Source of the DNA: Thiorhodococcus drewsii AZ1
Lineage (GTDB): Bacteria; Pseudomonadota; Gammaproteobacteria; Chromatiales; Chromatiaceae
Length of the DNA: 64,000 nucleotides
Reading direction: 5' to 3'
Assembly (NCBI RefSeq): GCF_000224065.1
Contig: NZ_AFWT01000003.1
Span: 1 to 64,000 of the forward strand
The stretch's first letter is position 1; every line of letters starts with the position of its first letter. Made by a program: the position numbers and the translations under genes. Shown piece after piece: positions 1 through 7,509 of the stretch. Below the pieces are notes generated by a model. The model had not been told where the DNA came from, made no database searches, and saw nothing but the letters and a program-made list of their open reading frames with translations.

Positions 1-1
1 C

Positions 2-274
2 CGGCCCGCCTGCGCCGGGCTGACCGGCGAGGACTGGCTCGGCTGGCTGGCGGAGCAGGATCCCAACGGCTTTCCCTGGCGCGAGCGCGGCCGGTCGCTG
101 CTGGTCGCGCCCTATGCGCCATCCGGGGCGATGGCCGCCGGGCTGGAGGAACTGATCGATGCCGCCGACGGCTGGGTGAGCGCCCCCAAGCCCAAGTCGG
201 GCTCGGGTCGTCGGCTTCGACTGCCGGGCCGGCGTCGTGCCGTCTCGCCGACGGGGGAGGGCGGTCATGTTTGA
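2..274 (+). CDS. DUF4381 domain protein, C-terminal part (5' end outside window)
   Basis: The second reading frame is open from the window edge to a TGA at 272-274 and gives about 90 residues. It contains a Trp-rich stretch (CAGLTGEDWLGWLAEQD) and a basic tail rich in Gly and Arg. The Trp-rich stretch resembles the C-terminal end of DUF4381 membrane proteins, which normally lie just upstream of the von Willebrand A genes in MoxR/Bat-type operons. Its stop overlaps the ATG of the next gene at 267, which suggests translational coupling. The membrane-spanning N-terminus, and the MoxR ATPase and DUF58 genes expected before it, would lie outside the window. The family call rests on a short fragment plus context. 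Confidence 0.6.
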   Translation, partial: RPACAGLTGEDWLGWLAEQDPNGFPWRERGRSLLVAPYAPSGAMAAGLEELIDAADGWVSAPKPKSGSGRRLRLPGRRRAVSPTGEGGHV

Positions 275-1307
275 GTTCCAATGGCCCTGGGCCGCCCTGC
301 TGCTTCCGCTGCCCTTGCTGATCGCCCGCTTCTGGCCCGATCGGCGCGTCCAGCCGGAGGGGGGGCTGGAAGGGCGCCGCGACACCTTGCTGCATCCGGC
401 GCTGGAGGAGCTGCGAACCGCCTTCAACGCGCGCCGTCCGCGTCTGCAGCTCGCCGGCTGGTTGCATCGCGCACTCCTCTATCTGTTGTGGCTCGGTCTG
501 GTCCTGGCCCTGATGGGTCCTCAGTGGCTGACCCCCTACACCGAGATCAGCACGCCCGGCTACGACCTCATGATCGCGGTCGACGCCTCGCATTCGATGG
601 AGGCGCTCGACTTCAGCGTCGAGGGCCGTCAGGTCAACCGCATGGCGGTGGTCAAGGGCGTCATGGGGCGCTTCATCGACGCGCGTGATGGCGACCGGGT
701 CGGGCTCATCCTCTTCGGCAGCCAGGCGTTCATCCTCTCGCCGCTGAGTCTCGACCGGCATGCGGTGCGTCAGCTGCTCGACGGCGTGGTGCCCGGCATC
801 GCCGGTCCGGCGACCGCGCTGGGCGACGCCATCGCGCTCGGCGTCAAGAAACTGCGCGAGCGGCCCGAGGGCTCGCGGGTCATGATCGTGATCGCCGACG
901 GCGACAACAACGCCGGCAGCTTCGCGCCCAAGGAGGCGGCCATGCTGGCCCGCGCGGCCGGGGTGCGCATCTATGTGGTGGGGGTGGGCAGCAACCAGAC
1001 CAGCATCCCCATCTTCGAGGACGGCAGCGTGCGCTACCGCGAGGATCTCACCATGGACGAGGACACCCTGCGCGAGATCGCCAACCTGACCGGCGGCGGC
1101 TATTTCCGCGCCACCGACACCCGTGCCCTGGAGGAGATCTCCTCGCGCATCGGACAGCTCGAAAAGACCGAGGCCCAGGCGCGCACCGCCTATCTGCCTC
1201 GACCACTCTACCGCTGGCCCCTGGGGATGGCGCTCCTGGCCCTGCTCGGCCTGGGGCTCTTCCCCGAGGGACGCAAGCGCTTCGTACGCAGGTTCGCCAG
1301 TGACTGA
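267..1307 (+). CDS. von Willebrand A domain membrane protein, BatA-like
   Basis: This is a 346-residue inner-membrane protein. Hydrophobic segments lie near residues 4-20 and 66-85, and another at about 315-330 anchors the C-terminus. Between them is a vWA domain with a complete metal-ion-dependent adhesion site: the DASHS motif at about 106-110, a Thr in GPATALGD, and an Asp in IADGDNN. I chose ATG 267 because GGGGGAGG precedes it and the protein then begins MFEFQWPW, as relatives do; upstream in-frame codons would give an unrelated basic leader. It overlaps the DUF4381 stop upstream and the next vWA gene downstream (GTG 1300). BatA-like proteins work with MoxR-family ATPases in envelope stress or metalloprotein maturation; the client here is unknown. 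Confidence 0.88.
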   Translation: MFEFQWPWAALLLPLPLLIARFWPDRRVQPEGGLEGRRDTLLHPALEELRTAFNARRPRLQLAGWLHRALLYLLWLGLVLALMGPQWLTPYTEISTPGYDLMIAVDASHSMEALDFSVEGRQVNRMAVVKGVMGRFIDARDGDRVGLILFGSQAFILSPLSLDRHAVRQLLDGVVPGIAGPATALGDAIALGVKKLRERPEGSRVMIVIADGDNNAGSFAPKEAAMLARAAGVRIYVVGVGSNQTSIPIFEDGSVRYREDLTMDEDTLREIANLTGGGYFRATDTRALEEISSRIGQLEKTEAQARTAYLPRPLYRWPLGMALLALLGLGLFPEGRKRFVRRFASD

Positions 1308-2361
1308 CACGGGCTTCCATTTCGACCAGCCGCTCTGGTTCCTCGGCCTGCTGCTGATCCTGCCGGTCGCCGTCTGGCTGGCCCGCAGCGCGGCCAAGGC
1401 GGCCCAGGGCGCCATCCATCGCTATGCCGATCCCCATCTGCTGCCCTATCTGACCGGCACGCGCGATCTCAAGACCTCCGAGCGCTGGGGCCGCTTTCTG
1501 CGCTGGTGTCTGCTCTGGACCCTGCTGCTGACGGCCATGGCCGGGCCGCGCTGGGACTATCGCGACATCCGCCTCTTCCATCCGGGAAACAACCTGCTGG
1601 TGCTGCTGGACATCTCGCGCTCCATGCTGGCCGAGGACGTGAGCCCGAACCGGCTCGGCCGCGCCCGCCAGGAGCTGCAGGATCTCATCGTCCAGGACCG
1701 GCAGGTACGGCTGGGGCTGATCGTCTTCGCCAGCGTGCCGCACGTGCTCTCGCCCATTACCGAGGACATCGGCAGCATCCTCAACGCCCTGCCGGCGCTC
1801 TCGGCCGATCTGGCCAGTCCCAACCTGCAGGGCAGCAGTCCGACCCGCGCGCTCACCCGCGCCGAGAGCTTGCTCGCCGGTCTGCCCGAGGACAGCGCAC
1901 GCTCCATTCTGCTCATCTCCGACGGCGACTTCGAGGAGCCGGGGCTTGCGGATCAGGTGGGGCGTCTTGCGGACCAGGGTGTGAGGCTGCACGTGCTGGG
2001 CGTCGGCACGCCTGAGGGCGCGACCGTCCCGGCGCCCCAGGGCGGCGTGGTGGTGGATCCGCGCGATCCGAACCGCGCGCCGGTGCGTTCCGCATTGAAC
2101 GAGCCGCTGCTCGAATCCCTGGCGGCGCGGGGCAAGGGGCTCTATCTGCGCGCCGATTTCCGCGACGCGGATACCCAGCAGATCCTCGAGGCCGCCGCCA
2201 CCAGCCGACTTCCGCCCGAGGCGAGCGACGCCCGCACCCGGATCTGGAACGAGCGCTATTGGCTGCCCGTGCTGCTTCTGGCCGTGCTGCTGATCCCGCA
2301 GTTCCGCAGTCTGCCGTCACGCCGACGCCGTCCGGCCCGTCAGACCGAGGATGCTCAATGA
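1300..2361 (+). CDS. von Willebrand A domain membrane protein, BatB-like
   Basis: This 353-residue vWA protein is paralogous in layout to its upstream neighbour. An N-terminal membrane segment (about 11-28) and a second (about 66-82) precede the vWA domain, which carries an intact MIDAS: DISRS at about 104-108, Thr in SSPTRAL and Asp in LISDGDFEE. A C-terminal hydrophobic helix (WLPVLLLAVLLIP) precedes a basic tail. The likely start is GTG 1300, which overlaps the previous stop at 1305-1307 in another frame; longer in-frame starts lie inside the upstream gene and give unrelated sequence. In many genomes the BatB vWA part is fused to a TPR region; here the TPR part is a separate downstream gene, overlapping by 4 bases. 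Partner and substrate are not visible from sequence. Confidence 0.88.
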   Translation: MTDTGFHFDQPLWFLGLLLILPVAVWLARSAAKAAQGAIHRYADPHLLPYLTGTRDLKTSERWGRFLRWCLLWTLLLTAMAGPRWDYRDIRLFHPGNNLLVLLDISRSMLAEDVSPNRLGRARQELQDLIVQDRQVRLGLIVFASVPHVLSPITEDIGSILNALPALSADLASPNLQGSSPTRALTRAESLLAGLPEDSARSILLISDGDFEEPGLADQVGRLADQGVRLHVLGVGTPEGATVPAPQGGVVVDPRDPNRAPVRSALNEPLLESLAARGKGLYLRADFRDADTQQILEAAATSRLPPEASDARTRIWNERYWLPVLLLAVLLIPQFRSLPSRRRRPARQTEDAQ

Positions 2362-4058
2362 TGATTCGAGCAAGAATTTTTGAACCGCAAAGGACACGAA
2401 GAGCGCAAAGGGTCTCGATGATTTGTCTTCGCGTCCTTTGCGCCTTTGCGGTTCCCGTTTTCTATCTGACGGTTTCGCCCGCGCACGCGGGCTGGTTCGA
2501 GACCGACGCGCAGCGGGCCTACGAGACCTATCGCTCAGGCGATTACGCCGAGGCCGCCGAGTCTTTCCAGGATCCCTATCGGCGTGGTGTCGCGCTCTAT
2601 CGGGCCGGGCGGTATGCCGAGGCCGAGCGTGCATTCGGCGCGGTGGATTCGGGCGCCTTCCGCGAGTCGGCCCGCTACGACCAGGGCAATGCCCGCTTCA
2701 AGCTCGGCGATTACATGGGTGCGGCCGAGGCCTACGAGGACGTGCTGGCCGGAAATCCTTCCCACGAGGATGCGGCCTTCAATCTGGCATTGACGCGCTC
2801 CATGCTGGCCAGGCTCGAACAGGAGCAGTTCCGCGACCGGACCGATACCCCCAAGAAAGAACTCAATAAGGCGGCGGACGCTCAGTCCGGCGACCGCTCG
2901 ACAGACGAGCAACGCAAGGATGCGTCCAAACAGACATCGTCCGAGGAGACGCGGTCTGAGCAGGAACGATCCCAGCAGGGCCAGAAGCAGGAGTCGGAGC
3001 AGTCGCGGGACTCCCAATCCCAGCAGCAGAAGTCCGGTCAGAAACAGGACGAGAAGCAGCAGGACAATCAGCAACAGCAGTCGGGCGATGGCGAGCCTCA
3101 GCCGTCCGATTCATCCGGATCGGAGCAGCAGGAGCAGTCCGGAGAGGGTTCATCCGGCGAGAGCGGTCAGGGAGGTGGTTCCGGGGATCAATCGGGCGGA
3201 GAGTCGACGGCCGAGCAAGGGGATTCCGGCCAGGGCGATGCGTCGAGCGGCCAGGACGGGGCCTCCAGTCGCGAGACCACCGATGGAAGCGGCGATCGGG
3301 GCGAGGATCAGGATCGGGCCAACGGTGATCGGCGGAACGCGGACCGCGATGCGCGTGGCAAGGGCGGTGAGCGTCTCGATGCGGACGGTGAGTCGGGCGA
3401 GCGTGAGTCGAGCAGCGATGCGCGCGGAGACCGTGGCGAGGATGCGAAACGGGACGCTCAGAGCCGTCGCGATGATTCGACGAGCGAGGAGTCGGGGCGC
3501 GGAGAGAAGGGCGATGAGCGCGGTCGGCGCGAGTCTTCCGAGCGCGACGCCGAGGACCAGGGCGCGGGCGGCGACGAGCCCCGCGAGCAGGGGCCGGGTA
3601 AGGGCGAGGATGGCGAGGGCTCCAAGGGCCGCTCGGATCGCGATCGGGGCGAGGAGGGCGAAGGCGGCGATCGGCCCAAGTCGGAGGAAGGCGATGGGGG
3701 ACGCTCGGACCCGAATCGTCCGGCGAGCGAGCGGCGCGGTGGCGGTCCTGGACCGGCCGGCGCTGAGAGCATGCGTCTTCCAGCGTCGCTCGACGCGCGC
3801 GATGCCAGTGCGGTCGATCGGTTCGACCAGCTCGGTCGTCAGCCCGGTGTCGATATGGACGCCCAGACCAATGAGGGCCAGATGCCCTCGCTTGAGGGGA
3901 TGCGGGCGATGGGCGGTCCGGGCATGGCGGTCATGGAACAGCGTCTCCGACAGATTCAGGGAGACTCGAGCCTTTTGATTCGCAACCAGTTCCGACTCGA
4001 TGAGATGCGCCAGATACAGGGTATGACGGGTGGCTGGCGGGAGGTGAGGCCGTGGTGA
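2358..4058 (+). CDS. TPR protein with long charged disordered region, BatC-like
   Basis: About 566 residues. A signal peptide ends near AHA|GW (about residue 44). TPR-like helices follow (about 50-150: YRSGDYAEAAESF, YRAGRYAEAERAF, FKLGDYMGAAEAY). Residues of about 172-467 form a low-complexity region, first Gln/Ser/Glu-rich, then dominated by Asp, Arg, Glu and Gly. The last 95 residues end in a conserved-looking segment (MEQRLRQIQGDSSLLIRNQF) like the end of BatC/BatB-TPR proteins. ATG 2358 has GAGG seven bases upstream and overlaps the previous stop; ATG 2418 after AAAGGG is an alternative that keeps the signal peptide. A palindromic repeat (2382-2454) lies in frame inside the signal-peptide region. 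The product is probably periplasmic and works with the flanking vWA and BatD proteins. Confidence 0.8.
   Translation: MMIRARIFEPQRTRRAQRVSMICLRVLCAFAVPVFYLTVSPAHAGWFETDAQRAYETYRSGDYAEAAESFQDPYRRGVALYRAGRYAEAERAFGAVDSGAFRESARYDQGNARFKLGDYMGAAEAYEDVLAGNPSHEDAAFNLALTRSMLARLEQEQFRDRTDTPKKELNKAADAQSGDRSTDEQRKDASKQTSSEETRSEQERSQQGQKQESEQSRDSQSQQQKSGQKQDEKQQDNQQQQSGDGEPQPSDSSGSEQQEQSGEGSSGESGQGGGSGDQSGGESTAEQGDSGQGDASSGQDGASSRETTDGSGDRGEDQDRANGDRRNADRDARGKGGERLDADGESGERESSSDARGDRGEDAKRDAQSRRDDSTSEESGRGEKGDERGRRESSERDAEDQGAGGDEPREQGPGKGEDGEGSKGRSDRDRGEEGEGGDRPKSEEGDGGRSDPNRPASERRGGGPGPAGAESMRLPASLDARDASAVDRFDQLGRQPGVDMDAQTNEGQMPSLEGMRAMGGPGMAVMEQRLRQIQGDSSLLIRNQFRLDEMRQIQGMTGGWREVRPW
2382..2454. repeat. 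Palindromic repeat inside the coding start of the TPR gene
   Basis: The ends are perfect 12-base inverted copies (GAACCGCAAAGG and CCTTTGCGGTTC). Between them lie related modules, CACGAAGAGCGCAAAG and the complement of CGCAAAGGACGCGAAG. This AACCGCAAAGG-type element is a dispersed intergenic repeat that I recognise from other bacterial genomes. Here it is translated in frame and supplies residues around EPQRTRRAQR and LRVLCAFAVP of the signal-peptide region. Confidence 0.7.
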
Positions 4059-5809
4059 GGACATCCGCCGATTCCTGGAGCGGGCGATGGCCTTGGCTGA
4101 TTGGCCTGATGTTGTGCTGTCTGTTGGGCGCTGCCCAGGCTCAGCCCTATTACGGCCAGCCCTACCCGATGCAGCCCTATCCAGGTCGGGGCTACTATGC
4201 GCCGCACTATTACGGCCAGCCGCCGGGCTATGGTCAAGCCCCCAATCCCCAAGGACAGGCACCCAGCACGGGCGCGCCCGCTCAGCCCGCGACGCCCCAG
4301 TATCGTCCCTTGTCGCCGAGCAATGCCCAGGGTGTGCCGCCGACCTATCCGCCGTCCGCACCGAGTCAGCCGTCCTATGGCGCGCCTGGTTATCCCTCGG
4401 GTTGGCCGTCGTCCTATGCTCCGCCCTCTGGGCGTTCGTCGGGTCCGGCTGCGCCCAGTTTGAGCTGGTCGCTCGTCGAATCCGCACCCTATCTCCAACA
4501 GCCGGTGGTCTTGACGCTCGAACTCGTGAGTCAGAGCAGTCCGAGCACGCTGGATCTGGAATTGCCGTCGACCAACGATGTGCTGATGAAAACGCTGGAG
4601 GGACCGACGACCGATTCGCGCCAGATCGATGGCCGGCGCGAGGTGGTCAACAGCTTCGTCGCCACACTGGTTTCGTTGCGCACGGGTGAGCTCGAATTGC
4701 CGCCGATTCGTGCGCTGGGGCGTTGGGCCAACGGCCAGCGCTTCGAGGCCGAGACCGAACGTCCGGTGCGGCTGCAGGTGCGGCCCTCCATGTCATCGGT
4801 GCAGCCCTGGTTGCCGCTGGAGTCGCTGAGTCTCAAGTCGACGCTGGATCGCGAGGGCATGCTGGAGCCGGGTCAGCCGGTGACCCTGACCCTGGACATC
4901 TCGGCTGCCGGTGCCACGGCGGTCCAGCTGCCGAGTCTTGAAAGTCAGTTGCGCGGCGAAGGCTTCCGCGTCTATCGCGAGCAGACCCTGACCGACACCC
5001 AGCTCTCCTCCGACAAACGTCGTCTGCTCGCGCGCCGCACCGAGTATTACACCCTGGTGCCCCAAACCGGCGGTCGGATCACCCTGCCCGAGATGAGCAT
5101 CGCCTGGTGGAACGTCGAGCGGGGCGTGCGCGAGGTGACGCGGTTGCCGCTCAAGACCCTGAACGTGCGCGGTGGCGGGCCGTTCGGTCTGTCCGCGGGC
5201 GCCTTCTCCGCTTCGGTTTGGCTCAAGGTCTGGCTGCCGGTCGGTGCGCTCATGCTGCTGGTGGCCGGTTATTGGGTCGGCGTGCTCTATCGCGGTCGTC
5301 CGCTCCAGGCCGGGGCGGATCTGTTGAAACTCGGGTGGCGCGGCCTGGTCGTCGGGTTGGGTCTGATCGTTGTGCTGTTACGACGCTATCTGGGCGGCTG
5401 GACGCTGGGGTCCCTGCGGGAGGCAGTGCGATCGGCCTGGTACCGGTCGATGAGCCCGAGCAGTCGCTTCCTGCATTGCGTGCGTCGCGCCAACCGGGCC
5501 GAGACAGCGGCCGAATGGTGCCGTCTGTTCGAGGCCGAGTCGCGCGTCTGTCTGTCCGCGCATGGCGATCTCACCCAATCGTCGCTGATGCGTCAGATCC
5601 GGCTCTATCGTCCAGGTGCCGATCCGGCGGTGCTGAAGCGGCTCATGGACCAGATGGACGCGGCGCGTTTCGCTCACCGGCCGCTCGACTTCGGTCGTTG
5701 GAAGCGCGAGCTGATGGGACAGGTTGGGCGTCGGGCCGCGTTGCTGCATGGCCGGCGTGCAGTCGGTCGCGTGCGCTGGGCCGCGCTGCCCGAGCTGAAT
5801 CCCCGCTAA
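4052..5809 (+). CDS. BatD-like protein with Tyr/Pro/Gln-rich N-terminal region
   Basis: This is a 585-residue membrane-anchored periplasmic protein. A signal peptide (LIGLMLCCLLGAAQA, about 16-30) is followed by a low-complexity stretch of about 100 residues (31-133) rich in Tyr, Pro, Gln and Gly. Next come two beta-rich domains of the BatD (oxygen tolerance) type: about 137-260, starting SWSLVESAPYLQQPVVLTLEL, and about 262-375, containing GQPVTLTLDISAAGA. Two hydrophobic segments near 385-450 and a basic cytoplasmic tail complete it. The start is GTG 4052, overlapping the upstream stop (4056-4058). It is the last gene of the Bat operon. BatD proteins are thought to support envelope or redox stress tolerance with vWA partners; the Tyr/Pro-rich insert is not part of the usual domain. 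Confidence 0.85.
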   Translation: MVRTSADSWSGRWPWLIGLMLCCLLGAAQAQPYYGQPYPMQPYPGRGYYAPHYYGQPPGYGQAPNPQGQAPSTGAPAQPATPQYRPLSPSNAQGVPPTYPPSAPSQPSYGAPGYPSGWPSSYAPPSGRSSGPAAPSLSWSLVESAPYLQQPVVLTLELVSQSSPSTLDLELPSTNDVLMKTLEGPTTDSRQIDGRREVVNSFVATLVSLRTGELELPPIRALGRWANGQRFEAETERPVRLQVRPSMSSVQPWLPLESLSLKSTLDREGMLEPGQPVTLTLDISAAGATAVQLPSLESQLRGEGFRVYREQTLTDTQLSSDKRRLLARRTEYYTLVPQTGGRITLPEMSIAWWNVERGVREVTRLPLKTLNVRGGGPFGLSAGAFSASVWLKVWLPVGALMLLVAGYWVGVLYRGRPLQAGADLLKLGWRGLVVGLGLIVVLLRRYLGGWTLGSLREAVRSAWYRSMSPSSRFLHCVRRANRAETAAEWCRLFEAESRVCLSAHGDLTQSSLMRQIRLYRPGADPAVLKRLMDQMDAARFAHRPLDFGRWKRELMGQVGRRAALLHGRRAVGRVRWAALPELNPR

Positions 5810-5931
5810 TCGGTTCGAACCGGGAGACGATGCGTACGACTTGAGAGGGCGCGCGGGATCGTCCATTTTCTGGTCCGTATTCGACTCGTTTCTGGAACGC
5901 CTTCCGGACCAGCCGCTATCCTTGCTCTCCC

Positions 5932-6852
5932 GTGCCAATCCATGACCCGCCCTCCGCTTGTCGCGACGGCTCCGATCCCCTGTCGGAGACCCTCGAACCT
6001 GTCGATTTGCCCGAGTCGATCGAAGGCGAGGGTGTCCCCCTGGGCGAATTGTCCACGGAGGCGGCGGTTGCCGATCCCGAGCCGGAGATGGCGTCGGACC
6101 CATTGCCCGAGCGAGGTGATGGAATCCTGGCGGGACGTCTCGGCCTCTGGGCGCGTCTATTGGTTTGGATCTGGCGTGGGGCGGTCGCGATGCTCGTGTT
6201 TCTCATGCTGTCCAGCTTGCTGCTGGTCGGCATCCTGCGCTGGGTGGATCCGCCCGCTTCGGCCTTCATGCTGCGGCATGCCTATAACGTTTGGCGCCTC
6301 GACCAGCACCCGCCCTATTACCAGCATGTCTGGATTCCATGGGAGCGTATTCCGGCCAGCATGCGTTTGGCCGCCATCGCGGGGGAGGATCAGCGTTTTC
6401 CGGATCATTTGGGGTTCGATCTGATTGAGATCCGTCATGCGGTGACCGATTATGTTCAAGGCGGTCGTCTGCGCGGCGCCAGCACCATCAGCCAGCAGAC
6501 GGTGAAGAATCTCTTTCTCTGGCCGGGCTCGGGCTGGTGGCGCAAGTTGGTGGAGACCTGGTTCACGCTGGCGGTGGAATCGCTTTGGCCGAAGGAGCGC
6601 ATCCTGGAGGTCTATCTCAACATCGCCCAGTTCAGCCCCAGTACCTACGGGATCGAGGCTACCAGCCGGCGCTATTTCCACCACTCCGCCACCGAACTCA
6701 CGCCTGAAGAGTCTGCCTTGCTGATCGGAGTGCTGCCCGCGCCCGGAATCTATCAGCTCGACCGGCCGTCGGAGCGGTTGCGATGGCGCGCCGACTGGAT
6801 TCTGGATCAGAGCCGTCGGCTGGGTGGAAAGCGCTATCTGAATCGACTGTGA
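5932..6852 (+). CDS. mtgA: Monofunctional biosynthetic peptidoglycan transglycosylase
   Basis: The protein polymerises lipid II into glycan strands at the inner membrane (glycosyltransferase family 51, no transpeptidase domain). A single N-terminal membrane helix (LVFLMLSSLLLVGILRWV) precedes the GT51 domain. The catalytic motif region is AGEDQRFPDHLGFD, with the essential Glu in GEDQ. It is followed by GASTISQQTVKNLFLW and the ERILEVYLNIAQF motif. The length (306 residues from GTG 5932) exceeds the usual of about 230-240 because of an acidic N-terminal extension of roughly 50 residues. ATG 6088 gives a protein of usual size and is a credible alternative start. It follows the Bat operon by 122 bases and probably has its own promoter. 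Confidence 0.92.
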   Translation: MPIHDPPSACRDGSDPLSETLEPVDLPESIEGEGVPLGELSTEAAVADPEPEMASDPLPERGDGILAGRLGLWARLLVWIWRGAVAMLVFLMLSSLLLVGILRWVDPPASAFMLRHAYNVWRLDQHPPYYQHVWIPWERIPASMRLAAIAGEDQRFPDHLGFDLIEIRHAVTDYVQGGRLRGASTISQQTVKNLFLWPGSGWWRKLVETWFTLAVESLWPKERILEVYLNIAQFSPSTYGIEATSRRYFHHSATELTPEESALLIGVLPAPGIYQLDRPSERLRWRADWILDQSRRLGGKRYLNRL

Positions 6853-6946
6853 CGACACCGTTCGTCGAATTCACCGCCGCGCCAGTCGGCGAGGGTGCCC
6901 GGATTGTGCTCTCGCTCCATCCGGGTTACGGGGTGGAGTCGGTCCC

Positions 6947-7420
6947 TCATTCGCAATAGCGTTCCACCAGTGCCTGGTGGTAGGCGAGTTTGTTCTGGTT
7001 GAAGTCCTTTTCGCTGCGGGTGCGGTAGCCGTTCAGCACCTTCTGGTGCCACTTCGCAACCTCGCTGCGGTGTCTGGCACACTTGGCGGCGTCGAAGCGG
7101 TTCGTGTCAGTGCGTCGAGCACGTTCCGTCTCTTCGGCGTGGCGGGCCTGTTCGCGCGCCAGGGCACGTTTTGTGCGCGCGTCGCGCATGGATTCGAGCT
7201 GTTTCCCGACCGAGTAGTCCTCGGCCAATGGGGCGTTCTTGGGGGCCTGTGTGTCGACGGAGAGGTCGGCGGATTGGGCGGTCGCCTCACAGGCCGTTTG
7301 CTGGTAGGTCGTGTGCCCGTTTGTTCCCCTGCACTTGTAAAGCTCGGCCTGAGCGGCCGTGCCGGCGAGCAGGAGTCCGATACCTACGAGGCGCAGGGCG
7401 TTACGGGGCGCATAGTGCAT
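6947..7420 (-). CDS. DUF4124 domain periplasmic protein
   Basis: 157 residues with a signal peptide (LRLVGIGLLLAGTAAQA) cut before ELYKC. The first mature residues match the DUF4124 pattern, ELYKCRGTNGHTTYQQTAC, a short beta motif with two Cys that may form a disulfide. The rest is charged and helical, with a Lys/Arg-rich centre (RALAREQARHAEETERAR) and a C-terminal helix ending in ERYCE. DUF4124 proteins are small periplasmic proteins of unknown function common in gammaproteobacteria. The gene faces mtgA across a 94-base gap. Just before its ATG lies a stem-loop (7427-7454) whose 3' arm holds the only purine-rich stretch that could serve as ribosome binding site. Confidence 0.75.
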   Translation of the reverse strand: MHYAPRNALRLVGIGLLLAGTAAQAELYKCRGTNGHTTYQQTACEATAQSADLSVDTQAPKNAPLAEDYSVGKQLESMRDARTKRALAREQARHAEETERARRTDTNRFDAAKCARHRSEVAKWHQKVLNGYRTRSEKDFNQNKLAYHQALVERYCE

Positions 7421-7426
7421 GGATTG

Positions 7427-7454
7427 GGTCCCCTTCTCAGTTCGAGAGGGGACC
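7427..7454 (-). promoter_or_regulatory. Stem-loop in the 5' leader of the DUF4124 gene
   Basis: On the minus strand GGTCCCCTCTC pairs with GAGAAGGGGACC (11 pairs, one bulged A, 5-base loop). It ends seven bases before the ATG at 7420. The AAGGGG of the 3' arm is the only candidate Shine-Dalgarno sequence, so the structure could hide it. Confidence 0.45.
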
Positions 7455-7483
7455 TTACAGCAGTAGACGAAAGGTGTTCAATA

Positions 7484-7503
7484 GGCCCCGCATTGACGGG
7501 GCC
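7484..7503 (-). terminator. Hairpin downstream of the DAHP synthase gene
   Basis: A perfect 7-pair GC-rich stem (GGCCCCG/CGGGGCC) with a 6-base loop begins six bases after the stop codon of the DAHP synthase gene. There is no run of T, so it is either a weak intrinsic terminator or a 3'-end stabilising hairpin. Confidence 0.5.
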
Positions 7504-7509
7504 GATGGA

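Noticed and set aside
3150-4487. 445-codon minus-strand frame inside the TPR and BatD genes
   Set aside because: A shadow of the low-complexity region; composition is Arg/Ala/Leu-rich and repetitive, with no conserved motif.
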